A DNA stretch of 64,000 bases from Corynebacterium renale (GCF_002563965.1 NZ_PDJF01000001.1:186001-250000), one strand, 5' to 3'; shown: positions 9,307 to 21,393, counted from the stretch's first letter. A program made the numbers and translations. Notes: generated by a model from the sequence alone, not told the origin.

Positions 9307-10214
9307 TCGACCTCGCTTCCACAGCCCAGGCCATTGCCCGGCACCTGCCTTCCCCTCTCCCAGCACCAGCCACCATCGGCGTGCCCGATATTTCCCCGCT
9401 AGTTCCCCTAGCGCGGTACTTATCCACGCGCCCGGACCCAGCGATGGAGGCGCACCGAATAGTCAGCGCACACGCAGGCGATATTGCCGCTATCACGCGC
9501 GATGCTGCTCCCCTTTTCATCAGCGCGGCCCTGGATATTACAGAAATCGGAGCCAGTTTCCTCCGACGTGCCGTCCCGCTTGCCGCCACTGCACTTATCC
9601 CAGGGGCTGGCACAGCGCACGCTGTGGCACGCCTAGCGGTCGAAGTATCCTCGCATCTAGCTCAGGCCGCATTGCGAGTGCAGCAACTCACTCAGGATTT
9701 AGCCCCCTTTACTGGGCGCTTGTCCGAGATTGCAGCGCGCGTGGTGCAGTTACCGAATGGTCCCGGGATGCTCAGCCCTAGGTCCGGGCCTGTGCCCGAG
9801 CATGAGATAAAGCATGTGGCACTCAGTGCCGAGTTGCCGGCGGGCGGATCTTCGGGTGGCGCGGCGGGCTCGAGTGCGGGCTCCGCAGCGGTCGCGGCGG
9901 CCAAGTCTACCCTGGGTACCCCCTACGTGTGGGGTGGCACGTCACCGGGAGGCTTCGATTGTTCCGGGTTGACACAATGGGCGTGGCGTCAGGCTGGCGT
10001 CGATTTACCACGCACCGCGGAAATGCAAGCCGTGGGCCGCCCTGTCTCCGCCGAGGAATTACAAGAAGGCGACCTTGTGGTTTGGGACGGGCATGTGGCC
10101 ATGTACGCCGGCGGCGGCACGATTATCGAGGCAGGCGACCCGGTGCAGATCAATCCTTTGCGAACCTCAAACATGGGGATGTCGTTTAAGGGCTTTTACC
10201 GACCCACAGGGTAG
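9303..10214 (+). CDS. NlpC/P60 peptidoglycan endopeptidase
   Basis: A 303-residue protein with a C-terminal NlpC/P60 cysteine peptidase domain (about 195-303) that should cut peptide stems of peptidoglycan. Catalytic residues are visible: C220 in GGFDCSGLTQWAW, H264 in WDGHVAMY, and E276 in TIIEAGDP, where many relatives have histidine. A C-H-E set is also used by mycobacterial RipA. The N-terminal 150 residues are helical and a Gly/Ser/Ala linker follows. No Sec signal peptide is visible, which is odd for a wall hydrolase. Coupling to the WXG-like gene suggests a shared export route. Confidence 0.85.
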   Translation: MIDLASTAQAIARHLPSPLPAPATIGVPDISPLVPLARYLSTRPDPAMEAHRIVSAHAGDIAAITRDAAPLFISAALDITEIGASFLRRAVPLAATALIPGAGTAHAVARLAVEVSSHLAQAALRVQQLTQDLAPFTGRLSEIAARVVQLPNGPGMLSPRSGPVPEHEIKHVALSAELPAGGSSGGAAGSSAGSAAVAAAKSTLGTPYVWGGTSPGGFDCSGLTQWAWRQAGVDLPRTAEMQAVGRPVSAEELQEGDLVVWDGHVAMYAGGGTIIEAGDPVQINPLRTSNMGMSFKGFYRPTG

Positions 10215-10219
10215 TAGCC

Positions 10220-10599
10220 ATGTCCGAGCAACGCCCATACCTAGCAGAGACCTCCCCCGTTTCCTACCCATCTCCTATCCTTAACGTGCGCACCCGAGAA
10301 CCTGGCTTACCCTCGGGACATTCTTTGCCGTTTGCCTGTTGGTAGGCGCACTTACGCCCACCGCCGTTGTGTCGTTGCTCTGGATAGCGTGGCTGGTGGC
10401 AATCGTCATTGCGATGGGCCCGTGGACATCCGCGACACGTCCTCAACGCGTTATTTCGGCAGGCACTGGCTTAGTGACAGCGTGCGCACTGTGGTCGTGG
10501 GCGCTGGAATACTTTCACGAAGCAGTCGTATCCGCCATGCCGTGGCTTCTTGGCGCAGCTTTTGTGACTCAAGTGCTTTTGCGCCAATCACGCAGCTAA
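10220..10599 (+). pseudogene. Frameshifted small membrane protein gene
   Basis: ATG 10220 opens a frame beginning MSEQRPYLAETSPVSYPSP that stops at TAG 10343. From about 10285 the neighbouring frame (shift of -1) encodes a continuous membrane protein through WLTLGTFFAVCLLVGALTP, ending QVLLRQSRS at 10599. That second frame has no good start of its own. The simplest reading is one protein of about 126 residues, with two to three membrane helices, split by one missing base. It follows the NlpC gene by five bases. Sequencing error or true decay are both possible. Function unknown. Confidence 0.6.
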
Positions 10600-10655
10600 T
10601 ACCTCACCGCTCTCTTATTCCCGCCACCGTGGGCGGTACGGTAAGCTTTCCCACC

Positions 10656-11888
10656 ATGAACTCTTCGACGTCACGTGCCATCGTTCCTGTCAAGCTCAGC
10701 CTGGACCAAGGTGATCTTTACACTTTGTGGGCTCCAGAGTGGAAGGAACAAGGCTCGCTGTGGCAGGCCTTCTTAGGCGATAACTCCGGCGTCTTCGGAT
10801 TTGAGTCCCCTGCCCAGCTCTTGGACTTCCTGGAATCGGGTGTACCGCACGATTTAGAAAGCCACCCGAAGTGGTCTGAGTTCGCGGCAAAGAGCGAATC
10901 ACGCGTGCTGCCCCGCAAGGCGGACGAGTATGACATCGTAGGCCTGCCCGCCCTGCTCGCGGATCGGCCCAGCTACGAGGCCGTAAACAAGGCTGCCGGC
11001 ATCGTCCGTATCGCAAAGTCCCTGGCGAACGTTGCTTCCGCTGAAGCGGCCGTCGTCTTCTTCGCTTCCCATTCCATCGTGAACAACCTGAATCGCGGCA
11101 GCGAGCATTATTCCGGTGACGCCGGCGCCGAAGAATGGACCGGCTTGGGCAGCGTTATCCTAACCAACTGGAAAAAGGTCCGCGAAGCCCTCGACGAGGT
11201 CGTCGTAACCAAAGACGCCCCAGCTAAACCGGATACTCAGGCGCGTATCGACGACGCCGTGGCCCGCGAAGAAGCCGCCCGAGCAGCAGAAAAAGAGGCT
11301 GCGGAGAAGGCAGCTGCCGCTGCCGACCCCTACGATTCGTCCCGTTGGGCGGCAGCCGGGATCGACCCCATCAAGATTATTGCCGACGGCCGCACCCTCT
11401 ACAGCCTGCGTACCTACGTCGACGGCCGACCAGTATTCCTGGGCAAGTTCGGTGAAATCTTCACCTTCCCATCCGGCAAGCAACTGACCCGCTGGCTCGT
11501 TTCCCACGACGACCACGACCTTGCCAAGGTCTCAACCTGGGAGGAACTGTCCACCGCCGCGAACGCTGGCGAGCTGGAAGTCCAGGTCCACGACGACAAC
11601 ATCTACTCCCTCAAGGGCATCTCCGACCAGATTCTCAAGGGCGTCGACGCCGTCGATACCAAGCAGATGGCCCGCGCCTACGAAATCATCGCGGACGCAG
11701 CCGACTGGGCCGGCGACGATTCCGTCAACTCCTTTTTCCTGTCCAACCCACGCATGCAGGATTACATTTCCTACATGCTAGGCAGCCCGGAGACCGCAGG
11801 TTATGTCCCAGCGGCACCGTTCACCGATCACGCAAAGGCGTGGGATGAACTCGCCGCCACCCTGCTGCGCCGGTTCTCCAAGAACTAA
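10656..11888 (+). CDS. Conserved-looking protein with internal duplication, function unknown
   Basis: A 410-residue acidic soluble protein with no signal peptide or membrane segment. Two similar regions of about 150 residues flank an Ala/Glu/Lys-rich linker (about 190-225). FGFESPAQLLDFLESG in the first half corresponds to FTFPSGKQLTRWLVSH in the second. The following segments DEYDIVGLPALL and DNIYSLKGISDQIL also align. This suggests an old tandem duplication. I do not recognise the family. A strong terminator follows directly. The start is ATG 10656; the longer upstream frame overlaps the broken membrane gene. Confidence 0.75.
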   Translation: MNSSTSRAIVPVKLSLDQGDLYTLWAPEWKEQGSLWQAFLGDNSGVFGFESPAQLLDFLESGVPHDLESHPKWSEFAAKSESRVLPRKADEYDIVGLPALLADRPSYEAVNKAAGIVRIAKSLANVASAEAAVVFFASHSIVNNLNRGSEHYSGDAGAEEWTGLGSVILTNWKKVREALDEVVVTKDAPAKPDTQARIDDAVAREEAARAAEKEAAEKAAAAADPYDSSRWAAAGIDPIKIIADGRTLYSLRTYVDGRPVFLGKFGEIFTFPSGKQLTRWLVSHDDHDLAKVSTWEELSTAANAGELEVQVHDDNIYSLKGISDQILKGVDAVDTKQMARAYEIIADAADWAGDDSVNSFFLSNPRMQDYISYMLGSPETAGYVPAAPFTDHAKAWDELAATLLRRFSKN

Positions 11889-11902
11889 AACGCCGAACGC
11901 CC

Positions 11903-11946
11903 AAAAAGGGGTGCCCTCCACCTTGATGTGGATGGCACCCCTTTTT
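11903..11946. terminator. Bidirectional rho-independent terminator
   Basis: AAAAAGGGGTGCC (11903-11915) and GGCACCCCTTTTT (11934-11946) form a perfect 13-bp stem with a T-run on each strand. It serves the convergent 410-residue protein gene and the adenosine-deaminase-like gene. Confidence 0.9.
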
Positions 11947-11954
11947 GCTCGTGC

Positions 11955-13079
11955 CTATTCTTCGTCTCCTAGATCAAGCTCCTCGTCGTGCACGTGCTCG
12001 GCAAGTTCAGAATCCTCCAGCCGTTCATAGGCAGGCAGGATGATGGACTGGATTATCTGCTGACGCTGCGGGTACGGCAGGAAGGCTGACTCCACGGCGT
12101 CGACTGTGATTTGGAAAAGTTCTTCTAAGCCAAAGTCACAGTGTTCCACGAGGTTCATAAGTTCAGACGTCATCGTGGAATCCGTGATCAGACGCACAGC
12201 CGGGCTGACTGTCAGGCGGAAACCTAACTCGAAGAACAGGCCAACCGGGTGGTCTGAGTAGGATTTTGCTGCCTTCTCATGGATGGCAAGCGTCGGCGCT
12301 AATTCGAGGGTCATCCGGCGATCGCGCACCCAGGCCGAACTCTTACCCAGCTGGAGATCAAAATTCTCGGATGAGACTGAAAAATCTTCGGTCAAGGCGA
12401 TTGCGTGGGACAGACGCTGCCCACCAGCACCTGCACCCTGGTGCACGGCCCCGATGCCCCACAATGGCCACGCCGCCACGGTGAACGGGATAAGGTTTCG
12501 GTGCAGCATGTCGCGTGCCTGTAGGCCCACCTGATTGTCGGTCGGGTGCAACATCGCACCGGCGACAACTCCCCGGTCGGATGCGATGAGCGCGTGGAGC
12601 GCATCGATTCCGCCGGGGGCGTCAGGGTCGATGCGTACGAGCAAGCGCGCCTGGATTCCGTAGACTTCGCGGGCGGACATGCCCCTCGCGGCGGCGTCGA
12701 TAAGCTCCCTGACATCTAGGTCATGCTTTTCTGCCACGAGCTGCGGCCAGATGGTCAGCTCGGCGTAGACGACGTTGTCACGAGACAGGTCTTCGAGTGC
12801 TTCACGGATGAGCTGCGTGTATTTTTCCGGTTTATCCAGGGTGGCGTTGACGATGCCGCGTAGTTGTTCGGAGGGCTGCTTCATTGCCCAGGTGCGCAGC
12901 GAGTCTGCGTCAGTGCATTCCTCAGGCAGTGTGACGGAGGCGTCCTCTGCGAATTCGAGGAATGTGCTGGGGCGGATTCCGCCTTCTACGTGGTCGGTGA
13001 GCACGACTTTAGGCAGAGCGCTCAGAACCTCTACGGACACGTCTTTATATTCAGGGCTGATAATGGGCTGTTCGTACAT
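11955..13079 (-). CDS. Adenosine-deaminase-like protein, probable pseudoenzyme
   Basis: A 374-residue protein aligning with adenosine deaminases along its length: ALPKVVLTDHVEGGIRPSTF near the N-terminus, the AELTIWPQL strand, and RLSHAIAL for the usual RIGHG segment. The metal-binding HxH near the N-terminus reads T-D-H. The catalytic HAGE motif is missing, with TVAAWPLWG in its place. Catalysis by the standard mechanism is therefore doubtful, although the frame is intact and full length. It may bind a purine ligand or have another role. The deaminase-family relationship is secure, the activity is not. Confidence 0.75.
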   Translation of the reverse strand: MYEQPIISPEYKDVSVEVLSALPKVVLTDHVEGGIRPSTFLEFAEDASVTLPEECTDADSLRTWAMKQPSEQLRGIVNATLDKPEKYTQLIREALEDLSRDNVVYAELTIWPQLVAEKHDLDVRELIDAAARGMSAREVYGIQARLLVRIDPDAPGGIDALHALIASDRGVVAGAMLHPTDNQVGLQARDMLHRNLIPFTVAAWPLWGIGAVHQGAGAGGQRLSHAIALTEDFSVSSENFDLQLGKSSAWVRDRRMTLELAPTLAIHEKAAKSYSDHPVGLFFELGFRLTVSPAVRLITDSTMTSELMNLVEHCDFGLEELFQITVDAVESAFLPYPQRQQIIQSIILPAYERLEDSELAEHVHDEELDLGDEE

Positions 13080-13146
13080 ATTCCCTACTGAGGTAGACGT
13101 TGTATAAAACTAACACTTAGAATACACATTCTTTTTACTAAGCGCG

Positions 13147-13185
13147 AAAAGAGAAAATCACGCCGCGCACTCAGACGCAGCGTGA
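13147..13185 (-). terminator. Probable terminator after the BrkB gene
   Basis: On the minus strand TCACGC and GCGTGA pair around a long loop and are followed by TTTTCTCTTTT. The stem is short, so efficiency is uncertain. Confidence 0.45.
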
Positions 13186-13213
13186 AGAATATTTTCTGTT
13201 CGTAAACGTAGTC

Positions 13214-14293
13214 CTACTTACGCCGGAACAGGCCCGCAAGTGTAGCACCCACGACACCAAGCGTGGCACCAACCCCAATCGCGGTACCAGTCTTGACCGT
13301 CGGCTGATCCACTTCGGAACGGACGCGGATCACAGCCGGTGCAGGCGCTGGGACCTCAGCGGCTTCCATCGACTCCTCCGTCGTGGCAGCCCACGCGGAA
13401 ACATACAGCACCACGCGCCAGACCAGGTACAAGATGACCATGAGACCAATGATTGGGCCAAAGACCGCACCGGCCGGGTTGTTCAGCGCGCTCGACGCGA
13501 ACAACGAACCCAACTGCTTAATAATCTCGAACGCGATAGCGCCCAGCAGCGCAGCCTGCGCGCCTGACTTCTTGGGCACCTTGGTGCGCGGCAGGTACAG
13601 AATCATCCACAGCATGACCAGGAAGTTCGCCAAAATACCAACAGCCAGCGTGACCAGCGTGACAATCACACCAATACCCGGCACCTGGTCCAGGCCAACC
13701 ATTTCCAGCAGGCGACGCGTCAGCGACGAGGTACCCACGGCCGTGATACCGAAAGCCACGCCGAAGGACACGATGAGGCCAACCAGGCCCAGCAGGTCCC
13801 ACAGCTTCTTCGCCACAAAATTACCGTCGGTGGGATCTAGGCGCCACATCTTCGATACGCCGTAGCGCAGGTTATTCATCCATCCCAGCCCGGACCATAG
13901 GGTGGTCAAAGCACCCAAACCGGCGACTGCGCCACGCTGTTCGATGGCCATATCAATGACCTCGTTGACCACGTTTCCAATATCGCCACTGAGCGCATCC
14001 TGAATCGAATTCTGGATATCTTCCAGCAGCTCGGGGCGCGAAGCCAGAATGTAACCAAGCACAGCGAAGACCAGCATGAGGATCGGGAAGATCGACAGCA
14101 CGGAAAAATACGTAATGCCTGCGGAGTACTGGTTACCACCGTGGGATGCGTAGCGTTCCTGCATCCGCATGATGTGGTCGAACCAGTCCCACTTGGCGCG
14201 CAGTTTGTCTACCATGCCGGGTTCGTCTTTGCGGGAGCGCTCAATCCCGTCGGAGTCAGTCTTGTACGTGGCTGGCCGGGTTTCAGTTGCCAT
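13214..14293 (-). CDS. YihY/virulence factor BrkB family membrane protein
   Basis: A 359-residue inner membrane protein of the YihY/BrkB family, which has about six membrane helices and no firmly established biochemical role. Typical segments are GGNQYSAGITYFSVLSIFP, the glycine-rich WSGLGWMNNLRYG and VPKKSGAQAALLGAIAFEI. The C-terminus after the last helix is a tail ending AGLFRRK. The start is ATG 14293, with AGGAAGG ten bases upstream; the frame could extend 21 residues further. It lies just downstream of trpS. Confidence 0.9.
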   Translation of the reverse strand: MATETRPATYKTDSDGIERSRKDEPGMVDKLRAKWDWFDHIMRMQERYASHGGNQYSAGITYFSVLSIFPILMLVFAVLGYILASRPELLEDIQNSIQDALSGDIGNVVNEVIDMAIEQRGAVAGLGALTTLWSGLGWMNNLRYGVSKMWRLDPTDGNFVAKKLWDLLGLVGLIVSFGVAFGITAVGTSSLTRRLLEMVGLDQVPGIGVIVTLVTLAVGILANFLVMLWMILYLPRTKVPKKSGAQAALLGAIAFEIIKQLGSLFASSALNNPAGAVFGPIIGLMVILYLVWRVVLYVSAWAATTEESMEAAEVPAPAPAVIRVRSEVDQPTVKTGTAIGVGATLGVVGATLAGLFRRK

Positions 14294-14340
14294 TATCGGG
14301 ATGCCTTCCTGATGAAAGTGGGCGTCGCTAGTTTCTTCAT

Positions 14341-14351
14341 GCTTATCGACG
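14341..14351 (+). repeat. GCTTATCGACG repeat, intergenic copy 1
   Basis: Non-coding copy of the dispersed 11-mer, between trpS and the BrkB gene. Its last base is the first base of the GCCCAACCA hairpin arm that follows. See the finding on this repeat for all 16 positions. Confidence 0.8.
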
Positions 14352-14378
14352 CCCAACCACGCACACGCATGGTTGGGC
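14351..14378 (-). terminator. Hairpin downstream of trpS
   Basis: GCCCAACCA (14351-14359) and TGGTTGGGC (14370-14378) form a perfect 9-bp stem just beyond the trpS stop. No T-run follows on the minus strand, so it may only slow transcription or protect the mRNA end. Confidence 0.5.
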
Positions 14379-14392
14379 GGAAAACGGGGTTC

Positions 14393-15424
<1,032 letters not shown>

Positions 15425-15464
15425 CTAGTGTACTGGCCAGACCCTCAAGACTGTGTGTGGGCTG

Positions 15465-15502
15465 AAAAAATCCCGGTACCGCACTGCAGTGCGGTACCGG
15501 GA
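15465..15502 (-). terminator. Strong rho-independent terminator
   Basis: Bases 15471-15502 are a perfect 32-base palindrome (arms start TCCCGGTACCGCAC). On the minus strand six T residues follow at 15470-15465. It ends the 62-residue membrane protein transcript before trpS. Confidence 0.93.
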
Positions 15503-15521
15503 AACGCGCGAAGGGCGCTCT

Positions 15522-15710
15522 TTACAGCTTGCGTGACGTCGGAGATTTCTTATCCAGTGCAATACCGATTCCAACGGTAACCAGTGCGCCACCACCGGCA
15601 ATAACGAGGGCAGCCAGAATTGCCTGAATGCTAAATCCTACGGCTGCGTACCACCAGATGCCCAGGGCAATCAGGACGATCCCAAGAATAAAAGACACAA
15701 TCATGCGCAT
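15522..15710 (-). CDS. Small two-helix membrane protein (62 aa)
   Basis: Sixty-two residues with two hydrophobic helices (about 4-21 and 28-50) and a short basic tail KKSPTSRKL. It has its own strong terminator immediately downstream and a 99-base gap upstream, so it is probably an independent unit. I do not recognise the family. Confidence 0.7.
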   Translation of the reverse strand: MRMIVSFILGIVLIALGIWWYAAVGFSIQAILAALVIAGGGALVTVGIGIALDKKSPTSRKL

Positions 15711-15809
15711 AGTAAAACCTTTCGCAGCACACGCGATTAATACGTTTTAAAATTCTTCGAGACATTCTAGCCTCTGCCCCACCCAAGGGGGTAGCCGAAA
15801 GAATCAAGC

Positions 15810-16817
15810 CTATTTTTCATGGGTGAAACCTCGTGGCGGACGCACACGTGGGGCACGAATATTGCGTGCTAGGTGTTCAGCGCGGCGTCGATAAGCAGCC
15901 TCCGAAACTGCCCGCCTAGCTTGCTTCGCCCGGTCCGGGCGCGGTGTGACCACCTGTGGCGGGGTGGAATCGTCTGCCGGCCCCTCGACTGAGGTCGGGA
16001 TGAAATCCTCGGTCGTGGCCGCCAGTTCCTGTGATGCCTCCTGGGCAGATTCGCTGACCTGCCACGTCTGCTCCTGGTGATGGCGACGCTGCTCCCGACG
16101 GTTCAACAGCGCATACTTCGCCTTGTGCAAACCCATAGCGCGGGCAACCGGACGCAAGCCACGACGCACATAATAGTACGAACGGCGCACGCGCGGATCC
16201 ACGGGCTGGTCGTCGCCGAGATATTCGAACACCGGCAGATTCTTGTTGTAGTAGATCGCCAGCAGGCGCGTAGCCAGACCGATCACCAGTGCCACGATGA
16301 CCACAACATCTTCGCGCACATCCAACGCAAGCAAACCCACGTACACCGTTGCAATAAGGACCGAAATCGTGCCGTACAACTCGCGCGAGAACACGAATGG
16401 CACGCGGTCACTCATCAAGTCACGCAACACACCACCGGCCACACCCGTGATCACGGCCGCGATACAGCAGATGATGAACCCGTGCCCCTCGGACAACGCA
16501 ACGCGGGTCCCCAAAACTGAGAACACCGCCAAACCCACAGCGTCCAAGACCAGGAACACCACGCGGAAGTACTTCATCAGGAAGGACAACTGCACTGTAA
16601 TAAGTGCCGCGACGATGACCACCAGGATGAACCAAGGCCTATTCACCCACGTCAGCGGATGGTGATCCAACACCACGTCACGGACAGTCCCACCACCGAG
16701 GGCGGTGAGCAAAGCAAGAACGATGACACCAAAGAAGTCCATCTTCTGCTTACCCGCCGACAGGGCAGCCGTCATCGCCTCAACGGTGATACCGATGCAA
16801 AAGAGAACTAGCAGCAT
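15810..16817 (-). CDS. TRIC/UPF0126 family membrane protein
   Basis: A 335-residue protein whose first 200 residues hold about seven membrane helices in two repeated UPF0126 modules. The glycine-rich signatures are LTALGGGTVRDVVLDHHP and ITGVAGGVLRDLMSDRVP. Prokaryotic members of this family form trimeric cation channels. A long charged cytoplasmic tail (about 215-335, rich in Arg, Gln and Glu) is added here. The ATG overlaps the xth stop by one base (TAATG), so the two are probably cotranscribed. Confidence 0.88.
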   Translation of the reverse strand: MLLVLFCIGITVEAMTAALSAGKQKMDFFGVIVLALLTALGGGTVRDVVLDHHPLTWVNRPWFILVVIVAALITVQLSFLMKYFRVVFLVLDAVGLAVFSVLGTRVALSEGHGFIICCIAAVITGVAGGVLRDLMSDRVPFVFSRELYGTISVLIATVYVGLLALDVREDVVVIVALVIGLATRLLAIYYNKNLPVFEYLGDDQPVDPRVRRSYYYVRRGLRPVARAMGLHKAKYALLNRREQRRHHQEQTWQVSESAQEASQELAATTEDFIPTSVEGPADDSTPPQVVTPRPDRAKQARRAVSEAAYRRRAEHLARNIRAPRVRPPRGFTHEK

Positions 16818-17749
16818 TATGCGTACGTAACGTTCAACGGTGCGTGGTCAGACCACCGCATCTCGACGGACTCAGCGCGGTCAACCCACGTCTTCGTAGC
16901 ACGTTCCAGCATGGACTTGGTGGCCGCCTGATAGTCGATGCGCCACCCCGCATTGTTGTTGAAAGCCTGGCCGCGGTACGTCCACCAGGTGTAGGGGCCA
17001 TCCTCATCCGGGTGGAAATGGCGTGCGACGTCAAACCACACCGGATCAATCGCCGGTTCGCGCACTGGGCCGCCCGCATAATCCACGGCACCCTTCCACG
17101 TACCCACACCATCAACGGTGCCCACCTGGGATTCCTCGTCCGGGTATGTGCCAAACACGCTATCCAGGAAGCGGCGCTCATCTGGCAGGAAGCCCGAGAC
17201 CTTATTCAGGTTCCCCTTCCAGTTCTTCAAGTCTTCACGGCGATGGCAGATATTCCAGTCACCACCGATAACCATGTCCGGGAACTCGGCGGCGCGTTGG
17301 TTCAGAACCTCGCTGAATTCGTCCAGGAAGCGGAACTTATCGTCCTGCTTATCTGTGTTTTCCGAACCCGAAGGCAGGTACAACGACGCTACGCGCACCG
17401 GGCCGAAGTCAGCGGCATACGTACCCTCGATCCAACGGCCGGCATCCTCAAAATCACCAGAACCGAATCCGATCTGCACGTTCTCCAAAGGTTTCTGGGA
17501 AAGAATGCCCACGCCCGCACGACCCTTGGCCGCCGCTGGGGCACCCACGTAGTGCCAGCCGTTGTCTAACGCAGGCTGGAGCGCCTTGCGGGTTTGGTCG
17601 TCGGTAGCGCGCACTTCCTGCATCAAGACGACGTCAGGGCGATTGCGCTCCAACCAATCGAGCATGCCAAGGTTTTCGTCGCTGCGCTTTTTCGTAGCGG
17701 CACGAACACCGTTGACGTTCACGGAAGTAATAGTCAGAGGCGAATTCAT
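16817..17749 (-). CDS. xth: Exodeoxyribonuclease III family
   Basis: A 310-residue Mg-dependent AP endonuclease/3'-5' exonuclease for base excision repair. Active-site segments are visible: SVNVNGVRAA, DVVLMQEVRA with the catalytic glutamate, GGDWNICHRREDLKNW, and the C-terminal MRWSDHAPL with the Asp-His pair. Length is slightly above E. coli XthA. It heads a two-gene unit with the TRIC gene. Confidence 0.95.
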   Translation of the reverse strand: MNSPLTITSVNVNGVRAATKKRSDENLGMLDWLERNRPDVVLMQEVRATDDQTRKALQPALDNGWHYVGAPAAAKGRAGVGILSQKPLENVQIGFGSGDFEDAGRWIEGTYAADFGPVRVASLYLPSGSENTDKQDDKFRFLDEFSEVLNQRAAEFPDMVIGGDWNICHRREDLKNWKGNLNKVSGFLPDERRFLDSVFGTYPDEESQVGTVDGVGTWKGAVDYAGGPVREPAIDPVWFDVARHFHPDEDGPYTWWTYRGQAFNNNAGWRIDYQAATKSMLERATKTWVDRAESVEMRWSDHAPLNVTYA

Positions 17750-20257
<2,508 letters not shown>

Positions 20258-20290
20258 TCTTTGCCCCGTGTAACTTCCGCGGAAAACCAC

Positions 20291-20326
20291 GGCCCGCCCG
20301 AAGCTCTACGCTTCGGGCGGGCCTTT
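20291..20326 (+). terminator. icd terminator
   Basis: GGCCCGCCCGAAGC (20291-20304) pairs perfectly with GCTTCGGGCGGGCC (20310-20323), with a five-base loop and a TTT tail. The minus-strand membrane gene converges on it. Confidence 0.88.
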
Positions 20327-20338
20327 CCTAACTTGGGG

Positions 20339-20611
20339 CTACCCGCGTTTCCTAAACACGAGCTTCCACAGGCTCGACATCAAAAATCCTAGGCACGCAC
20401 CAACCAACATGGGACCGTAGATAATCGTCCCAAGCCCCACTCCAATATTCCAGATAACCAGCCCCCAAATTCCGGTTATCAGAAGCGCACAATATAACAG
20501 GCAGAAATTTAATCCAGGTGACAAGAAGGATCCTACGAGAACCGCTATAGCCGCTGCCAGAATGCCTAGAAGTATCATGTTTACACCATAGACAGCGCGC
20601 CACCTGCGCAC
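20339..20611 (-). CDS. Small membrane protein (90 aa), unknown
   Basis: Up to 90 residues with three hydrophobic helices, for example MILLGILAAAIAVLVGSFL and IIYGPMLVGACLGFLMSSL, and a basic end FRKRG. GAGG four bases before GTG 20611 supports that start; an internal ATG at 20578 is the alternative. It converges on icd and is divergent from the secreted protein gene. I do not recognise the family. Confidence 0.6.
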   Translation of the reverse strand: MRRWRAVYGVNMILLGILAAAIAVLVGSFLSPGLNFCLLYCALLITGIWGLVIWNIGVGLGTIIYGPMLVGACLGFLMSSLWKLVFRKRG

Positions 20612-20648
20612 AAGACCTCAGCAGGAGCTTCAAGTACACTGAGACGCC

Positions 20649-21326
20649 ATGCGGACCTCTGGAATTCTTCTCACACTTGGCATTGCAGCTATGGCGATGA
20701 CACCTGCGCACGCGTCTGTATCCGTGGATCAGGATGCGGGCGTGTGCGTCGTCGATACGCAGGAGACTGTGGACTTTTGGGATGAGTTGACGCGCGATGC
20801 TGTCGAGAAGCGTCTTGCCGAGCTCGGGGACCTGGGTGCCACGATTGCGGCCTACGACGCCGGCGCCGAGGACAACCCCGGTGAGCTGCAGCTTCGCCTC
20901 GCCGAGACCGGTGCAACCGAAGGCTTAGGGATGCTCACTCCGCAGCGTAACGCCGCTGCCGACGCCGAACTCACCCCCGACGCCAAGGCAAACACCAGCC
21001 GGTACACCGCAGACGAGGCCCGCAGTGCAGCCGCGCGTATCGACGACGATCCCGCCGCCCTAGCCCGCCAAGCTTTAGCCGGGCAAGCGGAATCTGGTGT
21101 GCGGCTCTACGAGATTCAGCAGGACATTTTCGAAGACCGCGCTGCGGAGTACAACGAACTCCAGCTGGCCACGCGTGAGGCTCTCAAAGAGTGTGCCGAT
21201 GAACTTGACGGGCCGTCGTGGGGGCTGATTATCGTGGGTGGGATTGCCGTGTTGGGTCTACTTATCCTGGGGATTACGGCTGTGCTCAATTCCCGGAAAC
21301 CCACGCGCCATGGCCGTAGCTCCTAG
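20649..21326 (+). CDS. Exported protein with C-terminal membrane anchor
   Basis: A 225-residue protein with a Sec signal peptide (MRTSGILLTLGIAAMAMTP, probable cleavage after AHA, residue 22). A long acidic helical extracytoplasmic domain follows, with cysteines at about positions 33 and 183. A membrane helix (about 192-213, GLIIVGGIAVLGLLILGIT) and a short basic tail end the protein. The layout is that of a surface protein tethered by its C-terminus. No catalytic motif is visible and I do not recognise a family. Confidence 0.72.
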   Translation: MRTSGILLTLGIAAMAMTPAHASVSVDQDAGVCVVDTQETVDFWDELTRDAVEKRLAELGDLGATIAAYDAGAEDNPGELQLRLAETGATEGLGMLTPQRNAAADAELTPDAKANTSRYTADEARSAAARIDDDPAALARQALAGQAESGVRLYEIQQDIFEDRAAEYNELQLATREALKECADELDGPSWGLIIVGGIAVLGLLILGITAVLNSRKPTRHGRSS

Positions 21327-21393
21327 CCCGCCCGCCATTTAAATTCATGCGTTCGCGCTGGCAGCAACCTTGGGACTAGACAGACCATTGCAG

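Noticed and set aside
10285..10345. Programmed frameshift in the membrane gene
   Set aside because: No slippery heptamer or stimulatory structure is visible; a lost base is simpler.
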